A stretch of DNA of 21,257 nt from CAYVUV01 sp964455095 (GCA_964455095.1 CAYVUV010000386.1:1-21257); one strand, 5' to 3'; shown: positions 1-8,370, counted from the stretch's first letter. Notes: generated by a model from the letters alone, not told the origin. A program made the numbers and translations.

Positions 1-1
1 G

Positions 2-592
2 GTGGCGGCGGGCGCGGACGGGGCCTTCGTGGTGGCGTGGCGGAGCCTCGCCCAGGACGGCAACGGTTGGGGCGTGTTCGGGCGGCGCTACGACAGCGCG
101 GGGCAGCCGCTGGGCACGGAGTTCCAGGTCAACAGCCACACGACGAGCGACCAGTACCGTCAAGCGCTGGCAGCGGGAGCAGACGGGGCCTTCCTGGTGG
201 CATGGGAAAGCAGGAACGGCCAAGACGGCAACCAGTCTGGTGTGTTCGGGCAGCGCTACGACAGCGCGGGGCAAGCGCTAGGCACGGAGTTTCAGGTCAA
301 CAGCTTTACCCCGGGCTTCCAGCGCTTCCCGGCGGTGACGGTGGGAGCGGACGGGGTCTTCGTCGTCGCGTGGATGGGAAACTACCAGGACGGCTATGGC
401 TACGGCGTGTTCGGGCGGCGCTACGACAACGCGGGGCAGGCGGTGGGTGCGGAGTTTCAAGTCAACACCTACACGCCGGGCAACCAGCGCTTCCCGGTGT
501 TGGCAGCGGGCGCGGATGGGGCCTTCGTAGTGGCGTGGAGTAGTATCAATGGCCAGGACGGCAGCAACGTTGGCGTCTTCGGACAGCGATTT
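2..592 (+). repeat. About 165-bp coding repeat array, gene 1 (3 full units plus 1 partial)
   Basis: Tandem in-frame units each begin near GAGTTTCAGGTCAACAGC and encode the 55-residue EFQVNSYT repeat. Units differ most at the residues after QDG and after the Tyr-Thr pair, while the framework codons are strongly conserved. Confidence 0.85.
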
Positions 593-1306
593 GCCGCGCC
601 GGCCCCATCTGCGACACCCACACCAACCAGCACCGAGACAGCAGTTCCGAGCGCTACGCCGACACAAACCCCCACACTGACCCCAACAGATTCTCCGACC
701 AGCACGCCCACCGAAACGCCGACCAGCACGGCGACGGTCACGCCAACGCAGACTCCCAGCCTGACCCCCACGCCGTCGGTCGCTACCTGCCCGACCGCGC
801 CGTCCGGCACCTGCGCGACCTCGCTGAAGGCGCAGTTGCAGCTCAAGCTCAACGCCAGCGACACCAAAGACAAACTGAAGTGGAGATTCAGCAGCGGTCC
901 GCTGCTGACACAGTCGGACTTCGGTAATCCGACCACGACGGCGAGCTACGCGCTGTGCATCTACGACGACGGCGCGCTGGCGGCTTCCCTACAGGTCGGC
1001 CCGAGCGGCACGCTGTGGATCCCGGTTGGCAGCAAGGGCTACAAATTCACCGATCCGACCGGCACCAGCGCCGGGGTCACGAAGGTGAAGCTGCTCGGCG
1101 GTGCCACCGACAAGTCGAAGCTGCAGGTGAAGGGCAAGGGCGCCAACCTGCCGCTGCCCACGCCGGTGAGCGGCACGCGCTTTTTCGCACAGACGACCGC
1201 CGTCACCGCACAGCTGCGCGAAGTGAACGGCGACTGTTACGAGACCGCGTTCACCGACGCCGACACCACGAAGAACGACGGCACGCATTACAAGGCGAAG
1301 AAGTAA
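2..1306 (+). CDS. Secreted EFQVNSYT-repeat protein, 5' truncated by the window edge
   Basis: The frame is open from the first bases, so the signal peptide and an unknown number of repeats lie upstream. What is visible is one partial and three complete repeats of about 55 residues (consensus TEFQVNSYT..NQ..PAVAAGADGAFVVAW.S.GQDGS..GVFGQRYDSAGQA.G). A Thr-Pro-rich linker follows (nt 593-787), then a 172-residue C-terminal module starting at nt 788 with Cys in CPTAPSGTC, LCIYDD and GDCYE. Repeats of this kind occur in large extracellular and calcium-binding-type proteins, where they probably form beta-rich extended or propeller structures; no catalytic residues are seen. It ends 22 bases before the start of its paralog at 1329, so the two may be cotranscribed. 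The function is probably surface or extracellular and structural; the substrate or partner is unknown. Confidence 0.85.
   Translation: MAAGADGAFVVAWRSLAQDGNGWGVFGRRYDSAGQPLGTEFQVNSHTTSDQYRQALAAGADGAFLVAWESRNGQDGNQSGVFGQRYDSAGQALGTEFQVNSFTPGFQRFPAVTVGADGVFVVAWMGNYQDGYGYGVFGRRYDNAGQAVGAEFQVNTYTPGNQRFPVLAAGADGAFVVAWSSINGQDGSNVGVFGQRFAAPAPSATPTPTSTETAVPSATPTQTPTLTPTDSPTSTPTETPTSTATVTPTQTPSLTPTPSVATCPTAPSGTCATSLKAQLQLKLNASDTKDKLKWRFSSGPLLTQSDFGNPTTTASYALCIYDDGALAASLQVGPSGTLWIPVGSKGYKFTDPTGTSAGVTKVKLLGGATDKSKLQVKGKGANLPLPTPVSGTRFFAQTTAVTAQLREVNGDCYETAFTDADTTKNDGTHYKAKK
788..1306 (+). repeat. Shared C-terminal module, copy 1
   Basis: This segment encodes 172 residues. Compared by eye with the copy at 6585-7103 it differs at only 8 residues, and it differs more from the copy at 2832-3350. 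Conserved points are two Cys in CP.APSGTC, then LKWRF, LCIYDD, GYK, KGKG.NLP.PTP and GDCYE. Confidence 0.85.
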
Positions 1307-1328
1307 CCTCCATATGAGAGGCACAGAC

Positions 1329-3350
1329 ATGAGAATCCGGCCCGTGATCTCGCTCGTCTGGTTGCTCTTGCCGCTTGGCGCTGCCGCGCAGATCGTGCCG
1401 GACGGTGCGGTGTTTCAGGTCAATAGCTACACGCTGGGCCTCCAGCGCTTCCCAGCGATGGCGGCCGCTGCGGACGGGGCGTTCGTGGTGGCGTGGAACA
1501 GCTACGGCGCCTACAGCGACCAGGACGGGAGCACCTTGGGCGTGTTCGCGCAGCGCTACGACAGCGCTGGCTTGGCGGCGGGCGCGGAGTTTCAGGTCAA
1601 CAGCTACACGCCGGGCGCCCAGGGCTTCCCGGCGGTCGCGGTGGGTGGGGGTGGCGCCTTCGTGGTGGTGTGGACCGGCTACGGCGGCCAGGACGGCAGC
1701 TTCCACGGTGTCTTCGGGCATCGCTACGACAGCGCCGGACTGGCGGCGGGCGCGGAGTTTCAGGTCAACAGCTACACGCCGGGCGGCCAGCGCGGGCCCG
1801 CGGTTGCGGCGGGCGCGGACGGCGCCTTCGTCGTCGTCTGGCACGGCAACAACTACGACGTGTCGGGGCAGCGTTACGACAGCACGGGACAGGCGATGGG
1901 CACCGAGTTTCAGGTCAACAGCTACACGCCGAGCTTCCAGCGCTACCCGGCGGTGGCAGCGGCAGCGGACGGGGCCTTCGTGGTCGTGTGGAATAGCAGC
2001 GGCCAGGATGGCAGCAACGGGGGCGTGTTCGGGCAGCGCTACGATAGCGCGGGGCTGGCATTGGGTACGGAGTTTCAGGTCAACAGCTACACGGCGGGTT
2101 ACCAACTGGGGCCGGTGGTGGCCTCGGGCGCCGACGGGGTTTTCGTGGTGGTGTGGAATAGCAATGGCCAGGACGGCGACAACTGGGGCGTGTTCGGACA
2201 GCGCTATGACACTGCGGGGCAGGTGCTGGGCACGGAGTTCCAGATCAACAGCTACACGCCGAGCTACCAGACGAACCCGGCGGTGGCGGCGGGCGCGGAC
2301 GGGGCGTTCGTGGTGATATGGAGCGACTACAGCGGCCAGGACGGCAGCGGCGGCGGCATATTCGGGCAGCGCTACGACAGCGCGGGGAAGGCGGTGGGCG
2401 CCGAGTTTCTGGTTAACAGTTACACGCCACTCCAGCAGCGCGACCCGGCGGTAGCGGCGGGCCCGGACGGGTCTTTCGTGGCAGCGTGGGAGAGCCAGGA
2501 TGGCAGCAGCGACGGCGTGTTCGGGCAACGGTTCGTCGTGGCCTCCGCAACTCCAACGCCAACGCCTACCAGCACCGAGACGCCGCTTCCGAGTGCGAGC
2601 CCGACACGAACACCTACGCTTACCCCAACAGTCTCTCCGACCGGCACGAATACGGAGACACCGACCAGAACCGCAACGGTCACGCCGACGCAGACTCTGA
2701 CGCCGACCCCAACGCACTCTCTGACCAGCACGCCGACCGCGACGCTGACCGAGACGCCAACCGAGACGCCGACCATCACCCCGACTAAGACGCCGACTAT
2801 CACGCCGACACCAACGCCGGCGATCGCTAGCTGCCCGCCCGCGCCGTCCGGTACTTGCGCAACCTCGCTGAAGGCGCAGCTCCAGCTCAAGCTCAACGCC
2901 AGCGACACGAAGGACAAGTTGAAGTGGAGGTTCAGCGGCGGTCCGCTGCTGACACAGTCCGACTTCGGCAATCCGACGACGACGGCGAGCTACGCGCTGT
3001 GCATCTACGACGACGGGGCGCTGGCGGCGTCGCTCCAGGTCGGTCCGAGCAGCACGCTGTGGGTCCCCGTTGGCAGCAAGGGCTACAAGTACACCGATCC
3101 GACCGGCACCAGCGCCGGGATCACGAAGATGAAGCTCCTCGGCGGCGCCGCCGGCAAGTCGAAGCTGCAGATGAAGGGCAAGGGCGCCAACCTGCCGATG
3201 CCCACGCCGGTGAGCGGCGCGCGCTTCTTCGCGCAGGCGATCGCCGTCACCGCACAGCTGCACGATGTAAACGGCGACTGCTACGAGACCGCGTTTATCG
3301 ACGCTGACACGACGAAGAACGACGGCTCGCAGTACAAGGCGAAGAAGTAG
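1329..3350 (+). CDS. Secreted EFQVNSYT-repeat protein with Thr-Pro linker and shared C-terminal module
   Basis: The start at 1329 is chosen over an in-frame ATG at 1314. It gives MRIRPVISLVWLLLPLGAAAQ, matching the paralog at 5085, and a GAGAGG ribosome site lies just upstream. Residues 1 to about 21 form a signal peptide ending in AAA-Q. Residues 27-402 hold seven repeats of about 55 residues. The first has an insertion (AYSDQ), and the third is shortened and lacks the usual GQDGS..GVF stretch. A Thr-Pro-rich linker covers 403-501 and the Cys-containing C-terminal module 502-673. The protein should be exported; the repeats suggest an extracellular beta-rich scaffold. No enzymatic motif is visible, so the exact role is unknown. 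It sits between two other proteins with the same C-terminal module. Confidence 0.88.
   Translation: MRIRPVISLVWLLLPLGAAAQIVPDGAVFQVNSYTLGLQRFPAMAAAADGAFVVAWNSYGAYSDQDGSTLGVFAQRYDSAGLAAGAEFQVNSYTPGAQGFPAVAVGGGGAFVVVWTGYGGQDGSFHGVFGHRYDSAGLAAGAEFQVNSYTPGGQRGPAVAAGADGAFVVVWHGNNYDVSGQRYDSTGQAMGTEFQVNSYTPSFQRYPAVAAAADGAFVVVWNSSGQDGSNGGVFGQRYDSAGLALGTEFQVNSYTAGYQLGPVVASGADGVFVVVWNSNGQDGDNWGVFGQRYDTAGQVLGTEFQINSYTPSYQTNPAVAAGADGAFVVIWSDYSGQDGSGGGIFGQRYDSAGKAVGAEFLVNSYTPLQQRDPAVAAGPDGSFVAAWESQDGSSDGVFGQRFVVASATPTPTPTSTETPLPSASPTRTPTLTPTVSPTGTNTETPTRTATVTPTQTLTPTPTHSLTSTPTATLTETPTETPTITPTKTPTITPTPTPAIASCPPAPSGTCATSLKAQLQLKLNASDTKDKLKWRFSGGPLLTQSDFGNPTTTASYALCIYDDGALAASLQVGPSSTLWVPVGSKGYKYTDPTGTSAGITKMKLLGGAAGKSKLQMKGKGANLPMPTPVSGARFFAQAIAVTAQLHDVNGDCYETAFIDADTTKNDGSQYKAKK
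1407..2534 (+). repeat. About 165-bp coding repeat array, gene 2 (7 units)
   Basis: Seven in-frame units encode EFQVNSYT repeats. Unit 1 carries a short insertion and unit 3 a short in-frame deletion, so indels have occurred in whole codons. The array resembles those at 2-592 and 5160-6299 and is a likely substrate for homologous recombination. Confidence 0.88.
2832..3350 (+). repeat. Shared C-terminal module, copy 2
   Basis: This segment encodes the second copy of the Cys-containing module (CPPAPSGTC to KAKK). Compared by eye with the copy at 6585-7103 it has roughly twenty substitutions, so it is more diverged than the gene 1 and gene 4 copies are from each other. Confidence 0.85.
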
Positions 3351-3456
3351 GTCGGCGGCAAGCCAACATCCGTCGAGCGGATCACGTCGGAGCCCGCGCA
3401 GTCGGCGCGCTTCGTTCTTGTCGAGGGGCACGGGTCAATCACGGGAGGGATACGCG

Positions 3457-4977
3457 ATGAGACACACCACAATGACAGGGGTGTTGGTTGCCGCAGCGAT
3501 GGGTTTGCTCGTCGGCAGCCCCGTTCGTGCCGCGGGTCCGATCAGCCCGCTGTACCTCACTGGGGTTCAGTTCGGAGGCGGGCCAAGCGCGTATAGAATC
3601 AAGGTGGTCCAGGGTGATGCCGTCACGCTCGCATTCGACGAATACGGAAACGGACTCAGTCCCTACCAAACCTTCGAGTCGGCCATCGCGGTAGATTCAA
3701 CGGTCAGAACGCACGGCGGCAGCTTGTGTTCAGGTGCCTGCGCTCCATTCCCCAAGTACGTAGCGGAGTACGCGCTTTCCGGCGCTTTCATCGGAGCGGC
3801 GAATCTCGGTGCCATCCCCGAGGCTTCTCCTGGCCAATCCGATTACTTGTATGACGGGACCACGGATGGGACCCACAACTATGCGGTAGGCTCGCTGAGT
3901 GGTCGGGTCTACTCGTTTGATGCCGACTGGCAGAACCCCACGACTCTGTTTACTCTTCCGCCCACTCTCCCGTCGGGAGCGAATGCCCTCTGGCTCGGAA
4001 TCGCATACGACGCCACCGACGGTACGCTGTGGGTATCGACGCACAACAACCTCCCCAACGTTGTCGCAAACTACACTTCAGATGGAACGTTGCTGTCGTC
4101 CTTCGACTTGAACACGCAATACAACCTTGCGACAGGGCTGGGAATTGATCCGGCGGACCAGACGCTTTGGGTGGGAAGAGATTGCACGATTGGCTGCCCG
4201 GCCTTCGCTGTTCGACTTGAACAGTATTCGAAGCAAGGCGCCCCCCTGAGCATTTCTGACAACTACCCGGACTTGCAGACCTTTGACAGTTTGGGGGCAG
4301 AGTTCCGTTTTGTGCCGGTCCCACCGACGGATACGCCGACGCAGACACCAACTGCCACCGCGACGCCAACGCCCACCGACACCCCGACGGCGACCCCAAC
4401 GGCAACTCTCGCCGCCGGTTGCCCGCACCTACCCTCGAACACTTGCTACAGCGCCGGGAAGAGCATCGTGAAGCTGAAGAACAATTCGAACCCCGCCCAG
4501 CGCACGTTCGCGTGGATATGGACCAAAGGTGTACTGCCGCTCGCGCTCGGAGATTTGGGTGACCCGGTGAATGGCAGCACGAGCTACCGGCTGTGCGTCT
4601 ACGATCAGACCGGCGGCTTGCCAGTGTTCAAGATGGGCGCGATGGTCGGTCCTGGCGGACCGTGCGGCGACAGCCAGTGTTGGCGCGCGCTCGGCAGTAC
4701 TGGCGTGGGTTACAAGAACAAAGCGGGTGACGCAGACGGCATCACCAAACTGTGGCTCAAGAGCGGGGCTGCCGGGAAGTCGAAAGTGCAGCTGAGGGGT
4801 GGGGGCGCGTTCCTACCCCTGCCGACGCCGATGAGCGAGACAGAGTTCTTCGATCAGGATGCGGCGGTGATCGTGCAACTGTCCGCGAGCAGCCCGGCGA
4901 ACTGCTGGTCGAGCACTTTCGATGGCTCGAGCACGAAGAGAAACGACAGCGCGCAGTTCAAGGCGGTGACTCCATAG
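3457..4977 (+). CDS. Secreted beta-propeller-like protein with Thr-Pro linker and shared C-terminal module
   Basis: ATG at 3457 is preceded by GGGAGGG and starts a signal peptide (MRHTTMTGVLVAAAMGLL..., cleavage near VRA-A). A TTG further upstream is in frame but lacks this context. Residues 26-288 look like a beta-propeller: two blade-like phrases, DATDGTLWVS and DPADQTLWVG, are spaced as in NHL or PEP-CTERM-associated propellers, and the domain ends in GAEFRF. A short Thr-Pro linker (289-321) leads into a diverged copy of the C-terminal module (322-506). That copy keeps CP..PSNTC, YRLCVYD, GYKNK, LPLPTP and NCWSS and adds a CGDSQC pair. The N-terminal domain is unrelated to the repeat paralogs on either side, so only linker and C-terminal module are shared. 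It is probably exported; its ligand is unknown. Confidence 0.85.
   Translation: MRHTTMTGVLVAAAMGLLVGSPVRAAGPISPLYLTGVQFGGGPSAYRIKVVQGDAVTLAFDEYGNGLSPYQTFESAIAVDSTVRTHGGSLCSGACAPFPKYVAEYALSGAFIGAANLGAIPEASPGQSDYLYDGTTDGTHNYAVGSLSGRVYSFDADWQNPTTLFTLPPTLPSGANALWLGIAYDATDGTLWVSTHNNLPNVVANYTSDGTLLSSFDLNTQYNLATGLGIDPADQTLWVGRDCTIGCPAFAVRLEQYSKQGAPLSISDNYPDLQTFDSLGAEFRFVPVPPTDTPTQTPTATATPTPTDTPTATPTATLAAGCPHLPSNTCYSAGKSIVKLKNNSNPAQRTFAWIWTKGVLPLALGDLGDPVNGSTSYRLCVYDQTGGLPVFKMGAMVGPGGPCGDSQCWRALGSTGVGYKNKAGDADGITKLWLKSGAAGKSKVQLRGGGAFLPLPTPMSETEFFDQDAAVIVQLSASSPANCWSSTFDGSSTKRNDSAQFKAVTP
4420..4977 (+). repeat. Shared C-terminal module, copy 3 (diverged)
   Basis: The encoded 185 residues align with the other three copies through the Cys pair, LCVYD, the GYK motif, KSKVQL, LPLPTP and the late Cys. 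Overall identity is clearly lower, and there is an insertion with GPCGDSQC. This shows that the module is mobile between architectures. Confidence 0.75.
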
Positions 4978-5084
4978 CGCTGGCTGGCGAACCGATTTCG
5001 TCTTCCCGACACGTCCGACACACCCTGGCCCAATGGGCGCGTTGAGCCGACCACGTCGATCCGCTTCACGTAGAGGAGCAGAGC

Positions 5085-7103
5085 ATGAGAATCCGCACCG
5101 TGATCGCAATCGCTTGGCTGCTGTTGCCGCTCGGCGCCGCCGCGCAGATCGTGCCGGTGGGCATGGAGTTTCAGGTCAACAGCTACACAGCGGGATCCCA
5201 GCGCATTCCGGCGTTGGCGGCGGGAGCGGACGGAGCCTTCGTGGTGGCGTGGGATAGCCTCGGGCGCGACGGTAGCGGTGCCTGCGTGCTCGCGCAGCGC
5301 TATGACAATGCGGGACAAGCGGTAGGCGCGGAGTTCCAGGTCAACAGCTACACGGCGGGCGACCAGTTCGACCCGGCAGTGGCGGCGGGGGCAGACGGGG
5401 CGTTCGTGGTGGTGTGGAGCGGTGCCGCCCAGGACGGCAGCAGCTACGGCGTGTTCGGACAGCGCTACGACAGCATGGGGCAGGTGGCGGGCACAGAGTT
5501 CCAGGTCAATAGCTACACGATGAACGGCCAGCAACGCCCGGCGGTAGCCGCCGGGGCGGACGGGGCGTTCGTCGTGGCGTGGGGGGGGAGCTACAGCCGG
5601 GACGGCAGCCACTATGGCGTGTTCGGGCGGCGCTACGACAGTGCGGGGCAGGTGGTGGGCTCAGAGTTTCAGGTCAACAACTACACGATCAGCTCCCAGT
5701 TCTCTCCGGCGGTGGCGGCAGGGGCGGACGGGGCCTTCGTGGTGGCGTGGAACAGCTTCGGCCAGGACGGCGGCAGCTGGGGCGTGTTTGCACGGCGCTT
5801 CGGCAGTGCGGGGCAAGCGGTAGGCTCAGAGTTCCAGGCCAACAGCTACACGACGGGCGACCAGCAGGTGCCGGCGGTGGCGGCGGCCGCAGAAGGGGCC
5901 TTCGTAGTGACGTGGATCAGCTCCGGCCAGGACGGTGGCGGCTACGGGGTGTTCGGGCAGTGCTACGACAGCGCGGGGCAAGCCGCGGGCACAGAGTTTC
6001 AGGTCAACAGCTACACGACGAACGACCAGCGCAACCCGGCGGTGACGGCGGGAGCAGACGGGGCTTTCGTGATGGCGTGGCACAGCTACGGCGGCCAGGA
6101 CGGTAGCGGCGCCGGCGTGTTCGCCCGGCGCCACGGCAGCGCCGGGCAGGCCCTGGGAACCGAGTTTCAGGTCAACAGCTACACGACCAACTACCAGGCA
6201 TCCCCCGCCGTGGCGGCGGGGGCGGACGGAGGTTTCGTGGTGGCGTGGGATAGCAACGGCCAAGACGGCAGCGGACGGGGCGTGTTCGGGCAGAGATTCG
6301 CCCTGCCGTCCCCTTCTCCGACGCCAACACCTACCAGTACCGCGACGCCGGTTCCGAGCGCGACGCCGACCAGTACGGCAACAGTTACGTCAACGCAGAG
6401 TCCTACGCTGACCCCAACGGACACTCCGACCAGCACTCCGACTGAGACGCCGACCAGCACAGCGACGGTCACGCCGACACAGACCCACACTCCAACCAAC
6501 ACCCCCACCGAGACACCAACCCTCACGCCCACGGCAACGCCCACACACACTCCCAGCGTGACTCCCACGCCGTCGGTCGCGACCTGCCCCGCCTCACCGT
6601 CCGGCACCTGCGCAACCTCGTTGAAGGCGCAGCTGCAGCTCAAGCTCAACGCCAGCGACACGAAGGACAAGTTGAAGTGGAGATTCAGCAGCGGGCCGCT
6701 GCTGACGCAGGCGGACTTTGGCAATCCGACCACGACCGCGAGCTACGCGCTGTGCATCTACGACGACGGCGCGCTGGCCGCGTCGCTGCAGGTCGGCCCC
6801 AGCGGCACGCTGTGGATCCCGGTTGGCAGCAAGGGCTACAAATTCACAGATCTGACCGGCACCAGCGCCGGCGTCACGAAGGTGAAGCTCCTCGGGGGCG
6901 CCGCCGACAAATCCAAGCTGCAGGTGAAGGGCAAGGGCACCAACCTGCCGCTGCCCACGCCGGTCAGCGGCACGCGCTTCTTCGCCCAGACGATCGCCGT
7001 CACCGCACAGCTGCGCGAGGTCAACGGCGATTGCTACGAGACCGCATTCACCGACGCCGACACGACGAAGAACGACGGCACGCAGTACAAGGCGAAGAAG
7101 TAG
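5085..7103 (+). CDS. Secreted EFQVNSYT-repeat protein, third paralog
   Basis: The ATG follows AGAGGAG with good spacing, giving the signal peptide MRIRTVIAIAWLLLPLGAAAQ, nearly the same as the paralog at 1329. Residues 26-405 contain seven EFQVNSYT repeats with varied hypervariable points; one has Cys in GQCYDSAG. Residues 406-500 are a Thr-Pro-rich linker and 501-672 the C-terminal module, differing from the gene 1 copy at only 8 of 172 residues. Like its paralogs it should be exported and beta-rich, with no visible catalytic motif. It lies 107 bases after the propeller gene and runs convergently into the GH1 gene, with 31 bases between the stop codons. Adhesin-like or matrix roles are plausible but unproven. 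Confidence 0.88.
   Translation: MRIRTVIAIAWLLLPLGAAAQIVPVGMEFQVNSYTAGSQRIPALAAGADGAFVVAWDSLGRDGSGACVLAQRYDNAGQAVGAEFQVNSYTAGDQFDPAVAAGADGAFVVVWSGAAQDGSSYGVFGQRYDSMGQVAGTEFQVNSYTMNGQQRPAVAAGADGAFVVAWGGSYSRDGSHYGVFGRRYDSAGQVVGSEFQVNNYTISSQFSPAVAAGADGAFVVAWNSFGQDGGSWGVFARRFGSAGQAVGSEFQANSYTTGDQQVPAVAAAAEGAFVVTWISSGQDGGGYGVFGQCYDSAGQAAGTEFQVNSYTTNDQRNPAVTAGADGAFVMAWHSYGGQDGSGAGVFARRHGSAGQALGTEFQVNSYTTNYQASPAVAAGADGGFVVAWDSNGQDGSGRGVFGQRFALPSPSPTPTPTSTATPVPSATPTSTATVTSTQSPTLTPTDTPTSTPTETPTSTATVTPTQTHTPTNTPTETPTLTPTATPTHTPSVTPTPSVATCPASPSGTCATSLKAQLQLKLNASDTKDKLKWRFSSGPLLTQADFGNPTTTASYALCIYDDGALAASLQVGPSGTLWIPVGSKGYKFTDLTGTSAGVTKVKLLGGAADKSKLQVKGKGTNLPLPTPVSGTRFFAQTIAVTAQLREVNGDCYETAFTDADTTKNDGTQYKAKK
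5160..6299 (+). repeat. About 165-bp coding repeat array, gene 4 (7 units)
   Basis: Seven in-frame units encode the EFQVNSYT repeat. Sequence after QDG and after the NSYT motif varies from unit to unit, while the framework (GADGAFVVAW, GVFGQRYDSAGQ) is held constant. Confidence 0.88.
6585..7103 (+). repeat. Shared C-terminal module, copy 4
   Basis: The fourth module copy runs from CPASPSGTC to KAKK at the stop. It is nearly identical to the gene 1 copy (8 substitutions by eye) although two other module-bearing genes lie between them. This suggests recent duplication of a larger block or gene conversion. Confidence 0.85.
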
Positions 7104-7134
7104 GTCGCCCCAAGCTCAGCGCGGTCCCGGGTCC

Positions 7135-8370
7135 TTAGAAGGTGTTGGCGCGCGCGATGGCGCCGAGCCATTCGGCGCTCGGTTTGGGGCGCCGGCGCTG
7201 CGTGTGGCGGTCGACGGCGATCAGGCCGAACTGCGGTCCGTAGCCGAACAGCCATTCGAAGTTGTCCATCAGCGACCAGTAGAAGTAGCCGCGCACGTCG
7301 AGGCCGTCGCGCAGGCAGCGCACGACGCCGTTGAGGGCGCGACGCACGTATTCGACGCGCTGCGAGTCGTCGGTGGTGCCGATGCCGTTCTCGGTGACGT
7401 AGATCGGCACGCCGGCGCGCTGGGACGTGTAGCGGATGGTCGCTTCGAGGGCTTCGGGCCAGAACTCGTAGCCCATGATCAACACCGGCACGCCGTCCTC
7501 CGGGCCGATCGGCCCGGCCGGTCCGAAGCGATGGCGGCTGTAGGTCTGCACGCCGACGAAGTCGTCGTGGCGCGCCTCGTCGAGAAATGGGTCGAAGCTC
7601 TCGCGCCGCGCGGCGTCGCGCTGCGCCTCGCCGCCGGGCACCGCCTGGTAGTCCTGCATGGCGAGCGTGACGCCGACCGGGAACGTGTGGCGCGCGGACT
7701 TGAGCACGTCGCGCGCGCGCACGTGCGCCTCGAGCATGGTGTCGCGAATCTTCATCGGATGGCCGAGCAGGAACGGGCCGAAACGGTCGAGCGTCGTGCC
7801 GCAGCGCCGCGCCGCCTCGCTGACGAACCCGGCCACCGATTTGAATCCCTCGCGCGGCAGCACGCCGGCGACGGCCAGCGTGGCGAGCAGGTTGGCTTCG
7901 TTGATCGTGTACGCCATGTCGAACAGGTCGCCGAGATGGCGTGCGGCGCGTTCGCAGTAGCGGAGGAACCGGTCGATGTTCTCGCGCTTCTCCCAACCGC
8001 CGTCGGCGGTGAACCAGCGCGGCGAGGTGAAGTGGTGCATGGTCACGCTCGGCCGCACGCCGTGCTCGTGACAGCTGGCCAGCATGCGCCGGTAGTGGTC
8101 GAGCGCGGCGGTCGAGAAATGCCCTTCCTCGGGTTCGATGCGCGCCCATTCGATCGAGAAGCGATAGGCGCCGAAGCCGAGCTGGCGCAGCAGCGCGATG
8201 TCCGACCCGTAGCGATGGAAGTGGTCGCAGGCATCGCCGGAGGGCTCGGAGAACATCGTCCCCGGCGTGTGCTCGAGGAGCCAGAAGTCGGAGTTGGTGT
8301 TGTTGCCCTCGACCTGGTGCGCGGCGGTTGCCGTGCCCCAGACGAAATTCGACGGGAATTCATACGCCAT
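7135..8370 (-). CDS. GH1 family beta-glycosidase
   Basis: The 411-residue protein starts MAYEFPSNFVWGTATAAHQVEG, the standard GH1 N-terminus with the glycone-binding Gln-19 region. The ATG at 8370 follows GGGAAGGG. The acid/base is Glu-158 in TINEAN; the family usually has T-x-NEP, so Ala replaces Pro here. The nucleophile is Glu-327 in YVTENG. His-112 or His-113 (MHHF) and the DNFEW segment (371-373) complete the glycone site. The length is slightly under the usual 440-480 residues but the barrel appears complete. There is no signal peptide, so it should hydrolyse small beta-glucosides or galactosides in the cytoplasm by the retaining mechanism. It is divergent from the small lipoprotein gene and convergent with the repeat-protein gene. 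Substrate specificity cannot be read from the sequence. Confidence 0.95.
   Translation of the reverse strand: MAYEFPSNFVWGTATAAHQVEGNNTNSDFWLLEHTPGTMFSEPSGDACDHFHRYGSDIALLRQLGFGAYRFSIEWARIEPEEGHFSTAALDHYRRMLASCHEHGVRPSVTMHHFTSPRWFTADGGWEKRENIDRFLRYCERAARHLGDLFDMAYTINEANLLATLAVAGVLPREGFKSVAGFVSEAARRCGTTLDRFGPFLLGHPMKIRDTMLEAHVRARDVLKSARHTFPVGVTLAMQDYQAVPGGEAQRDAARRESFDPFLDEARHDDFVGVQTYSRHRFGPAGPIGPEDGVPVLIMGYEFWPEALEATIRYTSQRAGVPIYVTENGIGTTDDSQRVEYVRRALNGVVRCLRDGLDVRGYFYWSLMDNFEWLFGYGPQFGLIAVDRHTQRRRPKPSAEWLGAIARANTF

Noticed and set aside
469..936. Minus-strand frames with VGVSVGVLVG repeats across the Thr-Pro linkers (also at 2420-2971 and 6191-6733)
   Set aside because: They are reverse translations of the ACN-CCN linker codons and appear wherever the linker occurs.
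1251..3431. 726-codon open frame on the minus strand, antisense to the repeat protein
   Set aside because: It is Arg/Ala-rich, mirrors the repeat period of the + strand gene, and has no ribosome site or family resemblance; it is a product of GC-rich codon bias.
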